A DNA stretch of 64,000 nucleotides from Lentibacillus sediminis (GCF_002763455.1 NZ_NIXK01000002.1:1-64000); one strand, 5' to 3'; positions 28,680-37,767 are shown, numbered from the stretch's first letter. Translations and numbers: made by a program. Notes: generated from the sequence alone by a model not told the origin.

Positions 28680-29183
28680 ATGGAACAGTTAATCCAGTTG
28701 ATTCTCGATAACTTGTTTATTATCATCCTCATTGTCAGCGGGTTAATCGGATTGTTGGGCAAGATTGGGTCAAACGATGAAAAGGAAAAAAGACCGCAGT
28801 CTACACAGTCAAGACCGGGATCCGCTCCTTCCCGCAGCCAAAGGAATACGAGGGAGAGATATTCTGAGCGACAACCGGCAGAGAATGCCTCCTCCAGAAG
28901 CACCCTTGCCGAGCAGCATAGGGAGCAAATGGAACAATTGGCCGGCAAGCTGAATACGGAAACAAAAGAAGCTTTGGATGATTTGTCGTCTGATATCGGG
29001 GATCAAAACATCCTGCGGGAGCCTGCGCCTGAATTGACCGAGAAACAGGAAGAATTCCGCGGAAAAATCAAACGAAATTTGAACCGTGAAGGGCTAATCA
29101 ACGGTATCATCATGTCCGAAGTACTCGGCCCACCAAGGGCAAAACGCTCGTATCGCCGAGAAGCAGCAGAACGAAGAAGATAA
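28680..29183 (+). CDS. yqfB: Membrane-anchored hypothetical protein (yqfB position)
   Basis: 167 residues: one N-terminal membrane helix (LFIIILIVSGLIGLLGKI), then a long charged region with many Ser, Arg and Glu residues that is probably disordered, ending in a conserved-looking block LINGIIMSEVLGPPRAKRSY. I recognise no enzymatic domain. Its place after floA and before yqfC corresponds to B. subtilis yqfB, and it is likely cotranscribed with yqeZ-floA (25-bp gap, AAAGGAGG site). Function unknown; the tail motif recurs in other Bacillaceae proteins, from memory. Confidence 0.75.
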   Translation: MEQLIQLILDNLFIIILIVSGLIGLLGKIGSNDEKEKRPQSTQSRPGSAPSRSQRNTRERYSERQPAENASSRSTLAEQHREQMEQLAGKLNTETKEALDDLSSDIGDQNILREPAPELTEKQEEFRGKIKRNLNREGLINGIIMSEVLGPPRAKRSYRREAAERRR

Positions 29184-29190
29184 TTATCAT

Positions 29191-29237
29191 AAAAACACCA
29201 GTGAGCCGGAAGCATATCCGGCCTGCTGGTGTTTTTT
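29191..29237 (+). terminator. Terminator after yqfB
   Basis: AAAAACACCAG (29191-29201) pairs with CTGGTG and the following T run (29226-29237); inner CCGGA/TCCGG extends the stem. Confidence 0.9.
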
Positions 29238-29313
29238 GCATCCCTCTCTACTTTTCCTTTCCTGTTCTTATCTGGCTGTTTCTTTCATACATATGATTGG
29301 GAGAGGGGGCTGC

Positions 29314-29598
29314 ATGTTGAAAAGACTCAACCAGCGAATACGTCCATGGCTGATACGATATTTTGCACTTCCTTCTGATGTCATTCTCGAGCTGCCGCGG
29401 ATCACAATTATCGGGCAGCTGCATGTATATATTGAAAATCACCAGGGGATGGAAGCCTATTCGGATACCGAACTGACACTGCGGACCAAACAGGGGTTTA
29501 TCCGAATTACCGGTTCCGATTTTGTACTCAAAATGATGGTATCTGAAGAGATTTTACTGGAGGGAACGATCAAGGAGGTAAGCTTTATCGCAGGTTAA
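29314..29598 (+). CDS. yqfC: Sporulation protein YqfC
   Basis: 94 residues, as in B. subtilis (about 93). A YabP/YqfC-like beta-rich domain is visible: LPRITIIGQLHVYIENHQG then LTLRTKQGFIRITGSDFVL. The family is expressed in the mother cell under sigma-E and YqfC and YqfD are conserved together, but the biochemical role is unknown. ATG 29314 is chosen for GAGAGGGGG 7-15 bp upstream; the longer reading adds hydrophobic residues with no ribosome site. A terminator isolates it from yqfB. Confidence 0.88.
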   Translation: MLKRLNQRIRPWLIRYFALPSDVILELPRITIIGQLHVYIENHQGMEAYSDTELTLRTKQGFIRITGSDFVLKMMVSEEILLEGTIKEVSFIAG

Positions 29599-29701
29599 CA
29601 GGCAGTAATACCCCCACTGCCAAAATAGAAGGAAAACGAATATTTCAGGTGGGGAATAACTGCCTGTAGAAGCCCGATTGGTTCGGGCCCACAGGACGCA
29701 G
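29598..29701 (+). other. Structured leader between yqfC and yqfD
   Basis: A hairpin CCTGT (29663-29667) / GCCCGA (29672-29677) with TCGGGC (29683-29688) / ACAGG (29691-29695) stands in the 267-bp gap. ACTGCCTGT (29659-29667), which holds the left arm, is also perfectly complementary to ACAGGCAGT (29598-29606), and GGCAGT (29601-29606) can alternatively pair with ACTGCC (29616-29621). The pairings are mutually exclusive, which suggests a switching leader for yqfD. A further imperfect stem lies at about 29762-29788. No T tract was seen and no known riboswitch class was recognised. Confidence 0.45.
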
Positions 29702-29865
29702 GTCACATAGAATTGCTGCAAATACAAACGCTTTTCGATGGGACGAGTAATCCCAGTTCCAGGACATGGCGGTTTTAGCCTATGTTCCTTTTCTACAGTA
29801 GAGGAAAAACGAAAACCCCATTGAATGAAGTTTCCCTTTATCGCAGATTCTGAAAGGAGGAACAA

Positions 29866-31095
29866 ATGAAACAGAAACAAGCCTCATGGTTCACAGGATA
29901 TGTAACTGTAGAGATCCGGGGGGATGCTCCGGAACAGTTTTTCCAGGAATGCAGCCGTCAAGGGATTCCTGTATGGGACATAAAAAAAACAAGCAGTGAT
30001 ATCTGTCAGGGAAATGTGAAGTTGACAGATATAAAAGCAATCAAGCAGGTTATCAGGAATAGCAATTATAAATTAACATTTGCCAAAAGAAGCGGCTATC
30101 CGTTTATCATCCGGCGTTTCCGGCGAAAAAAAGAATTGCTTCTGGCCCTGGCGATGAGTGTTCTCTTAGTGCTCATTCTTTCCAATATCATCTGGAAGGT
30201 GGAAATTGCAGGGGTGCCAAGTGACATTGAGGAGAAGGTCAACCAGCAGCTGGAGGATTATGGGATCCACCCAGGAGCCTGGACTTTCACGCTTGATTCA
30301 CCTTCAGACATTCAACAGCAGCTGATTGAGGATGTGCCTGAATTGCTGTGGGCAGGTATTCAGCAAAATGGGACAACCTTTTACCTGGAGGGTGTGGAAA
30401 AACTGCTGGTGGAAGAAGAGGAAAACCTGGAACCCCGGAATCTTGTTGCCACCAAAAAAGGCGTCATAAAATATATGTATGTCTCCAAAGGGGTGCCGGC
30501 TGTTGAAGTGAATGACTATGTGCAGCCAGGGGATCTATTAGTCTCCGGCAATCTGAATGAAGAAATCGAATCGAACGAGCAGGAAGAAGAGGAGGACTCC
30601 CAGCAGACGCTCGTAGCGGCACAAGGGGAGATAACGGCAACCACCTGGTATGAAGTAGCCGTGACCGTACCGTTTGAGACAGATTATGAAACACTTACCG
30701 GCAACCGGGAAACCAAATACTACCTGGAATTCGGCTCTGTTCGCATTCCGATTTGGGGGTTTGGCGACCCGGAATATGAGCTAAAAGCATATGAGACAGA
30801 AAAAAAACCACTGAAGTTTTTCAATTGGACTCTGCCAATCAGCTTTGTCGAGGAGACAATCAGCGAAAAAGTGCATACTAACATGGAAAGAACAAAAGAT
30901 GAAGCCATAGCAGCGGGGATCCAGCAGGCCAAAAATGAGCTGGCACTCGAGCTTGGTCCAGAGGCAGAATTTATTTCAGAAAAAGTTTTGCAAGAAACAA
31001 CAGAGAGTGGTAAAGTTAAATTAAACTTATATATGACAGTGGAAGAAGATATTTCCACACCGCAATTAATTAGTGAGAACCAGATGAGTAGATGA
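29866..31095 (+). CDS. yqfD: Sporulation protein YqfD (SpoIV-like)
   Basis: 409 residues. The YqfD/SpoIV family has an N-terminal cytosolic domain, one membrane helix (LLLALAMSVLLVLILSNIIW near residues 90-110) and a large extracytoplasmic part containing YISKG-type sequence YMYVSKGVPAVEVNDYVQPG. It is required for efficient sporulation in B. subtilis; mechanism unknown. ATG follows GAAAGGAGG. The last bases overlap possible starts of phoH, so the two are coupled. A 267-bp structured gap separates it from yqfC, larger than expected for an operon pair. Confidence 0.92.
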   Translation: MKQKQASWFTGYVTVEIRGDAPEQFFQECSRQGIPVWDIKKTSSDICQGNVKLTDIKAIKQVIRNSNYKLTFAKRSGYPFIIRRFRRKKELLLALAMSVLLVLILSNIIWKVEIAGVPSDIEEKVNQQLEDYGIHPGAWTFTLDSPSDIQQQLIEDVPELLWAGIQQNGTTFYLEGVEKLLVEEEENLEPRNLVATKKGVIKYMYVSKGVPAVEVNDYVQPGDLLVSGNLNEEIESNEQEEEEDSQQTLVAAQGEITATTWYEVAVTVPFETDYETLTGNRETKYYLEFGSVRIPIWGFGDPEYELKAYETEKKPLKFFNWTLPISFVEETISEKVHTNMERTKDEAIAAGIQQAKNELALELGPEAEFISEKVLQETTESGKVKLNLYMTVEEDISTPQLISENQMSR

Positions 31096-31124
31096 AGCTA
31101 TTACCTTTACCAAGGAGATTGATT

Positions 31125-32084
31125 ATGCCGGAAAACCTAACGGAGATTGATTTACATTTAACCAGCCCGAATGAGGCGCTCGCGCTGTTTGGAGCCAATG
31201 ATAAATATTTGAAGCAGATTGAGGAGCAAATGCATGTCTCGATCGTCACCAGAGGAGAAAAGGTCCGTGTCTCCGGAGCGGAGAAGGATATTTCCCTAGT
31301 GCAGGATGTTCTCCTTACGATGCTGTCCGTGATTCGGAAAGGTCTGACGATTTCGGAGCGGGATGTTGTTTATGCCGTTGATTTGGCAAAATCAGGCAAG
31401 ATCAGTCAATTTGAGACCTTATTTGAAGATGAAATCACGAAGAATATGAAAGGGAAACCGATCCGTGTCAAAACGCTTGGGCAAAAAGAATACATTGCCA
31501 GCATCAAAGCAAATGACCTGGTATTCGGAATCGGTCCAGCTGGTACGGGAAAGACGTATCTCGCTGTTGTTATGGCGGTTCATGCCTTGAAAAACGGACA
31601 GGTTAAACGAATCATTCTGACCCGTCCGGCAGTAGAGGCAGGAGAGAGCCTGGGATTTCTGCCGGGGGACTTGAAGGAGAAAGTCGATCCTTATCTCCGG
31701 CCTTTATATGACGCCTTGCATGATGTGCTTGGAGCCGAGCACACGCTGAGATTGATCGAGCGGGAAACGATAGAAATTGCTCCGCTTGCCTACATGCGCG
31801 GCAGAACACTGGATGATGCATTTGTCATCCTGGACGAGGCGCAGAATACCACGCCGGAACAGATGAAGATGTTTCTTACCCGTTTGGGATTCGGCTCCAA
31901 GATGGTCATCACGGGAGATATTACCCAGATTGATCTGCCCAAAGGGGTCAAATCCGGGCTGCAGGTGGCCAATCACCTGCTTGCCTCTGTCAAGGGCGTC
32001 GGTTTTATTCACCTGGATGATACAGATGTAGTAAGACACCCGCTGGTGCAGCGGATTATTCAAGCATATGAAACGTACAACTAG
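31125..32084 (+). CDS. phoH: PhoH-like ATPase
   Basis: 319 residues, the same as B. subtilis PhoH. A KH-like N-terminal region is followed by the P-loop GIGPAGTGKTYLAVV, the SF1-like DEAQNTTPEQMKMFL (Walker B) and GDITQIDLP (motif III). PhoH-family ATPases are linked to RNA metabolism and are conserved next to ybeY. ATG 31125 is chosen for AAGGAG 8 bp upstream; ATG 31092, which overlaps the yqfD stop, has no ribosome site. Confidence 0.93.
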   Translation: MPENLTEIDLHLTSPNEALALFGANDKYLKQIEEQMHVSIVTRGEKVRVSGAEKDISLVQDVLLTMLSVIRKGLTISERDVVYAVDLAKSGKISQFETLFEDEITKNMKGKPIRVKTLGQKEYIASIKANDLVFGIGPAGTGKTYLAVVMAVHALKNGQVKRIILTRPAVEAGESLGFLPGDLKEKVDPYLRPLYDALHDVLGAEHTLRLIERETIEIAPLAYMRGRTLDDAFVILDEAQNTTPEQMKMFLTRLGFGSKMVITGDITQIDLPKGVKSGLQVANHLLASVKGVGFIHLDDTDVVRHPLVQRIIQAYETYN

Positions 32085-32166
32085 ATTCATTAACGCAGGA
32101 TAAGGCTCCATTAGCGGGTCTTATTTCTGTATTTTCAAGGCTAGCTTTCCCGAGGAGGTGGTTTAC

Positions 32167-34308
32167 GTGAAAAAGAAATTGCAGATCAATGGAAAAACAA
32201 TCAAACTCATGATGCAGCGCTGGCTGCCGGTCGGAATCGGCGCCGGTTTAACTGCCGTCTTTTTCTTTTTCGTCACCTTGAATAATATCCAAACAGAGAC
32301 ATATGACCTTGAGCGGTTCAGTACGGCGGATGAAACGATTCGTTCACCTGTAACAGTGGAAAAAGAGCAGGAGACCGAACGAAAAGTGAGAGAAACGGTT
32401 CAGGCTGTGGCAGATCGTTACACCACCTCAGAGGAAGTTACCGAAGATCAAATAGCCTATGTAAATGAAATTTTTGACGCGATCGACACGCTGGAGGAAG
32501 AGCAGCTAAATGTAAGTCAAGCGGATCAGGAAGATGCTGCCGTACCGGTTGCCGATACGGAAAAAGTGCAAGCGCTTCGCCAAATACTCTCAACAGATAT
32601 TGCCGAAGCAGTCAGCAGCAGTGTCCTGACAAACCTGATCAATGCTAGTAAGAATGAACGGGAAGCAGGAAAAATGCTGTTTACTTCCGCCTTAAAAGAA
32701 TCATTGGAAAATGGCGTGCGCCGGGAAAATCTGGAGACGTCCATCACGAATGTCAAGGATGCCGTGAAATATTCCAATTTAGAGATGGATACAAAAGAAG
32801 GACTGCTCGAGCTCAGTGAATTTGCCGTTGCAGAAAACTCCTTCTTTGACATGGAAGCAACCATGGAAGCAAGACGGACAGCAGCAAGCAATGTTGATCC
32901 TGTCGTGGTTCAGGCAGGCGAAGTGATTGTCCGTGAAGGGCAGACAATTACCAACGAAATTTACGAAGACCTGGAGCTCACCGGTCTCTTAGACAGTGAA
33001 CGCAATCTTTATCCGATTATCGGTCTATTGCTGTTTATTCTCCTTTTGAGCGGGGTAATTGGGCATGAATTAGGCCGACTCCAAAAACTGAATGAGCTTG
33101 ACCGGGGAAAAGCTGTTGCCTTAGTTACGATCAGCTTTCTTGTCGTCTCCCTGATGAAAGTTGTCAGTCTATATGCCCCAGAAGGAAGCCAGCTCATTTT
33201 TATGGTTCCGGCAGCCATGGGAGCCCTCTTGATCAAACAACTTATACAGGAACGTACGGCCATTATTTTCAGTATCGTTTATGCCCTGATTGCGAGCATC
33301 ATTTTTAATCAGCAGATCCCCGCCCTCTTGAATTTTGAGGCAGGTATCTATTTTCTGTTTACCCAGCTGGCAGCTGTATTCTTTCTGGTGAACATGAAGG
33401 ACAGGCTGGCACTCGTAAAGGCCGGGTTTGGGATCATGACAGTAAATGTGCTGACTGTACTATTATTTTTATTTCTTTCCTTTGAACAATATGACTTAAT
33501 GGATCTGTTTATATATGCCGGTTTTGGAATTGTATCGGCATTCCTGTCCGTAGTATTTACAATTGGACTCCTGCCATTTTTTGAGACGGGCCTTGGAATT
33601 TTATCTGACAGCAAATTGCTGCAGCTTTCCAGCCCGAATCAGCCGCTTCTGAAAAAGCTGCTGACCGAAGCGCCGGGTACGTATCACCACTCGGTAATGG
33701 TTGCCAATTTGAGCGAGACAGCCTGTGAAGCAATCGGGGCCAATGGTCTCCTGGCCAGGGTCGGCGCCTATTATCATGACCTGGGAAAAACCGTAAGACC
33801 CCATTATTTCATTGAAAATCAGCTGGCGATAAAAAACCCGCATGACCGAATGCCAGCAAGGGAAAGTGCAAAAATTATCATCAGCCACACAACAGATGGG
33901 GCCAAGATGCTAAAGGCAAATAAGCTTCCCGTGGAAATTATTGACATCGCCAGACAGCATCATGGCACGACATTATTAAAATTCTTTTATTACAAAGAAA
34001 AAGAAAGCAACAAGCGTGCGTTTGAATCACACTACCGCTATCCGGGGCCCAGGCCGCAGACGAAGGAGGCAGGCGTCATCTGCATCTGTGATTCTGTCGA
34101 GGCTGCGGTTCGCTCGTTAAAAGAGCCGACAGAAGCAAAGATAGAGGAGATTGTTTCCTCGATCATCAAAGACAGGTTGACAGATGGCCAACTGGATGAG
34201 ACGCCGCTTACACTTAAGGATTTGGATGTTATGCAGCGAACCATTTGTGGAACACTTAAGGGAATCTTCCATTCCAGAATTCAGTACCCAATGAAGGAGG
34301 CAAAATAA
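32167..34308 (+). CDS. pgpH: Cyclic di-AMP phosphodiesterase PgpH (YqfF)
   Basis: 713 residues. Domains: an N-terminal membrane helix, a long extracellular 7TMR-HDED domain, seven membrane helices and a cytosolic HD domain with GTYHHSVMVANL, the HD dyad in GAYYHDLGKTVRP and DIARQHHGT. PgpH hydrolyses c-di-AMP, which controls potassium and osmolyte balance. GTG 32167 is used because AGGAGGTG (32153-32160) is correctly spaced; GTG 32158 is inside it. The stop overlaps the ybeY start as TAATG. Confidence 0.95.
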   Translation: MKKKLQINGKTIKLMMQRWLPVGIGAGLTAVFFFFVTLNNIQTETYDLERFSTADETIRSPVTVEKEQETERKVRETVQAVADRYTTSEEVTEDQIAYVNEIFDAIDTLEEEQLNVSQADQEDAAVPVADTEKVQALRQILSTDIAEAVSSSVLTNLINASKNEREAGKMLFTSALKESLENGVRRENLETSITNVKDAVKYSNLEMDTKEGLLELSEFAVAENSFFDMEATMEARRTAASNVDPVVVQAGEVIVREGQTITNEIYEDLELTGLLDSERNLYPIIGLLLFILLLSGVIGHELGRLQKLNELDRGKAVALVTISFLVVSLMKVVSLYAPEGSQLIFMVPAAMGALLIKQLIQERTAIIFSIVYALIASIIFNQQIPALLNFEAGIYFLFTQLAAVFFLVNMKDRLALVKAGFGIMTVNVLTVLLFLFLSFEQYDLMDLFIYAGFGIVSAFLSVVFTIGLLPFFETGLGILSDSKLLQLSSPNQPLLKKLLTEAPGTYHHSVMVANLSETACEAIGANGLLARVGAYYHDLGKTVRPHYFIENQLAIKNPHDRMPARESAKIIISHTTDGAKMLKANKLPVEIIDIARQHHGTTLLKFFYYKEKESNKRAFESHYRYPGPRPQTKEAGVICICDSVEAAVRSLKEPTEAKIEEIVSSIIKDRLTDGQLDETPLTLKDLDVMQRTICGTLKGIFHSRIQYPMKEAK

Positions 34309-34772
34309 TGTATATAGACTTTCATGATCAGACCAACTCTGTCCCGAGTGACTATGTGGATCTTCTGCAGCGTCTTTTAAATTTTTCCGCAGATAGAGAA
34401 GGGGTACCAAAAGAGGCTGAGATCTCGATCAACTTTGTGGATAACCGGGAGATACAAGAGCTGAATCGTAATTACCGGCAGCAGGATAAACCGACAGATG
34501 TGATTTCCTTTGCCCTTCAGGAAGCTGTCGAGGGTGAAATGGAAATCCTTGGCGATGACGGTCCGCTGGCACTGGGAGATATCGTTATTTCCGTGGATAA
34601 GGCCAAAGAGCAGGCAGATGCTTATGGTCATTCTCTGGAGCGGGAATACGGTTTTCTGGTCGTCCATGGACTGCTTCATTTATTGGGATATGACCACCGT
34701 AATGAAGAAGAGGAAAAAGCCATGTTTACAAAACAGGATGACCTTCTGGATGCGTTTGGCCTTGAACGATAA
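34308..34772 (+). CDS. ybeY: Endoribonuclease / rRNA maturation factor YbeY
   Basis: 154 residues. The metal-binding HGLLHLLGYDH (HxxxHxxxxxH) is intact near residues 124-134, preceded by the family block QDKPTDVISFAL. YbeY takes part in 16S rRNA 3'-end maturation and 70S quality control. It starts inside the pgpH stop codon and its end overlaps dgkA by 23 bp, so pgpH-ybeY-dgkA are translationally coupled. Confidence 0.95.
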   Translation: MYIDFHDQTNSVPSDYVDLLQRLLNFSADREGVPKEAEISINFVDNREIQELNRNYRQQDKPTDVISFALQEAVEGEMEILGDDGPLALGDIVISVDKAKEQADAYGHSLEREYGFLVVHGLLHLLGYDHRNEEEEKAMFTKQDDLLDAFGLER

Positions 34773-35124
34773 GAAAAAAGGGATTGGTTTTTCCTATGCC
34801 TGGAAAGGGATTGTCCAGGCAGCTAAACATGAAAGAAATTTTCGCATCCACCTTGCCGCTGCCTTTGCGGTGGTGCTAGCCGGCTTTGTCTTTTCTTTAA
34901 ATACAATAGAATGGGCTGTTATTCTCTTGGCTATTGGTATGGTCTTGGCTGCGGAATTATTAAACAGCGCAGTGGAGAAGCTAATCGATTATCTGAAGCC
35001 TGAACTTCATCCGCTTGCCGGAACAATTAAAGACGTCGCGGCCGGTTCGGTGCTGATCACCGCCATCACAGCAGCATTGATTGGTATTATTGTGTTCCTG
35101 CCAAAACTGCATATACTGGGATAA
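34750..35124 (+). CDS. dgkA: Undecaprenol kinase DgkA
   Basis: 124 residues. Gram-positive DgkA homologues phosphorylate undecaprenol for cell-wall lipid carrier recycling. The family signature (AAKHERNFRIH, three membrane helices, AAELLNSAVEKLIDYL, IKDVAAGSVLI) is complete. ATG 34750 gives an N terminus of normal length but overlaps ybeY; TTG at 34756 or 34762 are alternatives, with no clear ribosome site for any, so coupling to ybeY is probable. The cdd gene that follows in B. subtilis is absent. Confidence 0.9.
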   Translation: MRLALNDKKKGIGFSYAWKGIVQAAKHERNFRIHLAAAFAVVLAGFVFSLNTIEWAVILLAIGMVLAAELLNSAVEKLIDYLKPELHPLAGTIKDVAAGSVLITAITAALIGIIVFLPKLHILG

Positions 35125-35150
35125 AAGCTCTGAATAAAGGAGCTTTTTTT
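35123..35150 (+). terminator. Terminator after dgkA
   Basis: AAAGCTC (35124-35130) pairs with GAGCTTT (35140-35146) followed by T residues. It overlaps the dgkA stop. Confidence 0.8.
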
Positions 35151-35254
35151 CTAACCGCGAAAAGAGGTGCATGTACATGTACTATTTTGGCAGGTCAGAA
35201 GGTATAAATACTTTCTATCTGCATACGAGCAACTAAAGCTTTCGTCATTAAAAC

Positions 35255-35312
35255 TTGTCGAAAGCCAAGTTTTCTAAAAAAAGGAAGGAAACTTTTTAAA
35301 GGTTTTGTCGAA
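35255..35312 (+). promoter_or_regulatory. Two Spo0A-box-like sites upstream of era
   Basis: TTGTCGAAA (35255-35263) and TGTCGAA (35306-35312, in TTTTGTCGAAT) are direct repeats 50 bp apart in the dgkA-era gap. The first is in the loop region of an 8-bp palindrome (AAAACTTG 35250-35257, CAAGTTTT 35266-35273). Confidence 0.35.
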
Positions 35313-35380
35313 TACATGAAAGTGAAAGATATTTGTAGTATGATAAGAGAAACACACACATAACACCCGGAGGATACAGC

Positions 35381-36283
35381 ATGGAAAAGAAATTCAAATC
35401 AGGTTTTATTGCAATTATTGGCAGACCGAATGTAGGCAAATCCACGTTTATGAATCAGGTGATTGGGCAAAAAATCGCGATTATGAGCGACAAACCGCAA
35501 ACCACCAGAAACAAGATTCAAGGCGTGCTCACAGAAGAAGATGCACAGCTCGTTTTTATTGATACACCGGGTATCCATAAACCGAAACACCGGTTGGGAG
35601 ACTTTATGGTCCGCTCTGCTGAAAATACATTAAATGAAGTCGATGCCATTTTGTTCATGATCAACGCAAAAGAAGGGTATGGCAGGGGAGATCAGTATAT
35701 ACTGGATCTGCTGCAGAAGGTGAACCGCCCGGTCTTTCTCGTCATCAATAAGATCGATCTGGTTCATCCGGATGATTTATTTCCATTAATTGAGCAGTAC
35801 CGGAAGAAACATGACTTTGAGGAGATAATCCCGATTTCCGCACTTGAGGGAAATAATGTCACCCATCTATTACAAGTGTTAAAATCCCATATACCGGAGG
35901 GTCCGCAATATTATCCCGAGGAGCAGATTACTGACCATCCGGAACGTTTCGTCATTACAGAACTGATCAGGGAGAAAGTGCTGCACCTGACAAAAGAGGA
36001 AGTGCCGCATTCGATAACGGTCGTGCTGGAAAATATCGAACAGCGGGATTCCGGCAAATTATTAATCCAGGCAATGATTATAACGGAAAGAAACACACAA
36101 AAAGGCATTCTCATCGGCAAACAGGGAAGCATGCTTAAATCAATCGGTAAAAAAGCCCGGCAGGATATTGAGGCGCTGCTTGGTAGTAAAGTGTATCTTG
36201 AGCTTTGGGTGAAAGTGAAAAAAGACTGGAGAAATAAAGAGAGCCAGCTGCAGGAATATGGCTATCGCCAGGATGATTATTAG
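35381..36283 (+). CDS. era: GTPase Era
   Basis: 300 residues. Era binds the 3' end of 16S rRNA and acts in 30S assembly. G1 [10 protein letters not shown]3 [11 protein letters not shown]4 NKIDL and G5 ISALEGNN are present, followed by a C-terminal KH domain ([19 protein letters not shown]). ATG lies behind CGGAGGAT. It has a gap of 256 bp upstream carrying two 0A-box-like sites. Confidence 0.97.
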   Translation: MEKKFKSGFIAIIGRPNVGKSTFMNQVIGQKIAIMSDKPQTTRNKIQGVLTEEDAQLVFIDTPGIHKPKHRLGDFMVRSAENTLNEVDAILFMINAKEGYGRGDQYILDLLQKVNRPVFLVINKIDLVHPDDLFPLIEQYRKKHDFEEIIPISALEGNNVTHLLQVLKSHIPEGPQYYPEEQITDHPERFVITELIREKVLHLTKEEVPHSITVVLENIEQRDSGKLLIQAMIITERNTQKGILIGKQGSMLKSIGKKARQDIEALLGSKVYLELWVKVKKDWRNKESQLQEYGYRQDDY

Positions 36284-36299
36284 AGTAAAGGATGTTTAA

Positions 36300-36640
36300 A
36301 AAGACCGGTAACAATGACATATCGGTAGGGGAACTTCAGTGCCTGCGGTTACTCGGCACAAATAAAAGATTGCTAAACCCGCCCACGTCCTGTGGGCAAC
36401 GCAGAAATCACTACACACACGAGAAGCTCGTTGGCTTGTTTATTCGCTCCTTGGAAAAGAAAACCACTTTTCCTGCGTGCAAGAGCGTCTGCTCATATAC
36501 CTAAGTGCATACATTCCGCTGCTCGAAACTGCGCCGCCTCGAACTTCTCGGTTCCCTTTTTGAACACATTGATTAGGCAGTCTGTTCATGGACGACCTTC
36601 TAAACATGGTAAATTTTAATACTAATTGTTTCTCGACCTG
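36300..36640. repeat. Hairpin-rich extragenic element, second family
   Basis: The 417-bp era-yqzL gap holds no supported gene. It carries a row of small perfect hairpins: GCCCAC/GTGGGC (36381-36397), ACGAG/CTCGT (36419-36431) and GGAAAAG/CTTTTCC (36453-36473), then a segment CTGCTCGAAACTGCGCCGCC. The sequence is unlike the A/B repeats. I recall similar dispersed sequences in other Bacillaceae but this is the only copy in the window, so repeat status is not proved. Confidence 0.4.
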
Positions 36641-36700
36641 TGGAAATTCTAAGGAGTGCAACAGATTTTCAAACATGTTTAAAGAAAGGTGGGGTTTCTT

Positions 36701-36838
36701 GTGATTGATTTAACCTGGAAAGTATTCAGTCAGACAGGAAGCATTGAAACCTATTTGCTAATGAAAGAGTTGGAAGATGATCAGCCGGCCGATGAAAGTC
36801 AAGTTAGAGATAAGGAAGAAATAACCCCAGCAGATTAA
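36701..36838 (+). CDS. yqzL: YqzL family small protein
   Basis: 45 residues starting MIDLTWKVFSQTGSIETYLL, the conserved N terminus of the YqzL family, then an acidic tail. GTG 36701 follows AAAGGTGGGG. YqzL lies between era and recO throughout Bacillus; function unknown. Too short for most gene finders, but order, motif and ribosome site agree. Confidence 0.88.
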   Translation: MIDLTWKVFSQTGSIETYLLMKELEDDQPADESQVRDKEEITPAD

Positions 36839-36987
36839 ACAAAGGAAACGTACTTGCCTTGCTTTACAAACGAAATGGTGGAATGAAAAAACTGCAGAGA
36901 ATAATGGACAAGCCCAGCTTTTCTCAAGTAGGAGGCATCATGCGGGTGTTTGCCAGTATTGTATGAGAAAAAAGGGGAGGGAGCGAT

Positions 36988-37731
36988 GTGCTGGAAAAGA
37001 TGGACGGCATCGTTTTGAGAACAAGCGATTACGGGGAAACCCATAAAATCGTTACGGCGTTCAGCGGGAAATTAGGGAAATTTTCTGCCATAGCCAAGGG
37101 AGCTAAAAAGCCAAAAAGCAGAATGGCTGCTGTAACGCAGCCATTTATATATGGTGAATTTCTGGTTTATGCAGGCCGCGGCCTCGGATCGATTCAGCAA
37201 GGGGACATCGTTGATTCGTTCCGTTCGATTCGGGAGGATATTGTGAAAACAGCCTATGCTGCGTACATAAGTGAATTGACGGACAAACTGATGGAAGAGA
37301 AATCGCCGGATGCGTATATTTTTAAAGAACTTAAGCAGACACTCGAATGGATTGCCACCCATGAAGATGCTGAAATACCGGTGATGATGCTGGAATTAAA
37401 ACTGTTTCAAAAAGGCGGATTTGCCCCCAAGGTAGAAGGATGTGCCAATTGCTCGCGCCGGGAAGGACCTTTTGCCTTTTCGATTGCAGAGGGCGGGCTG
37501 CTTTGCGACAGATGCCGGCAGCTTGATGAGCATGCCGTTTCGCTTCCTGACAAAATGGCAGGCCTGCTCCATCTCTTCTCAAAAGTGGAACTAGAGCGGA
37601 TAGGTTCGATTTCGGTAAAGCCGAAGAACAAAGAGCTTCTAAGACGGCTGCTGGATGCCTATTATGATCAGTATGGAGGGTATTATTTAAAATCACGGAA
37701 ATTTTTAAGCCAGCTCGACCGCTTGCGGTAA
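36988..37731 (+). CDS. recO: DNA repair protein RecO
   Basis: 247 residues. RecO helps load RecA onto SSB-coated DNA. The N-terminal OB fold starts MDGIVLRTSDYGETHKIVT, and the C-terminal half holds four zinc-type cysteines in CANCSRR and GGLLCDRC. GTG 36988 lies behind GGGGAGGG. Its end is 7 bp before the glyQS promoter. All expected parts are present. Confidence 0.95.
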   Translation: MLEKMDGIVLRTSDYGETHKIVTAFSGKLGKFSAIAKGAKKPKSRMAAVTQPFIYGEFLVYAGRGLGSIQQGDIVDSFRSIREDIVKTAYAAYISELTDKLMEEKSPDAYIFKELKQTLEWIATHEDAEIPVMMLELKLFQKGGFAPKVEGCANCSRREGPFAFSIAEGGLLCDRCRQLDEHAVSLPDKMAGLLHLFSKVELERIGSISVKPKNKELLRRLLDAYYDQYGGYYLKSRKFLSQLDRLR

Positions 37732-37737
37732 CTTGGT

Positions 37738-37767
37738 TTGACATTTATGAAGAGAATGAAGTATGAT
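37738..37767 (+). promoter_or_regulatory. Sigma-A promoter of the glyQS operon
   Basis: TTGACA (37738-37743), 18 bp, TATGAT (37762-37767), directly in front of the T-box leader. Confidence 0.75.

Noticed and set aside
29700-29730. Sigma-E promoter for yqfD (ATACAAA at 29722-29728)
   Set aside because: The -10-like sequence is fair, but the nearest -35-like ATA is only about 11 bp away instead of the required 13-15 bp or so.
36292-36676. Three short open frames in the era-yqzL gap
   Set aside because: No ribosome sites, repeat-like hairpin-rich DNA, and products with unusual composition. Treated as non-coding.
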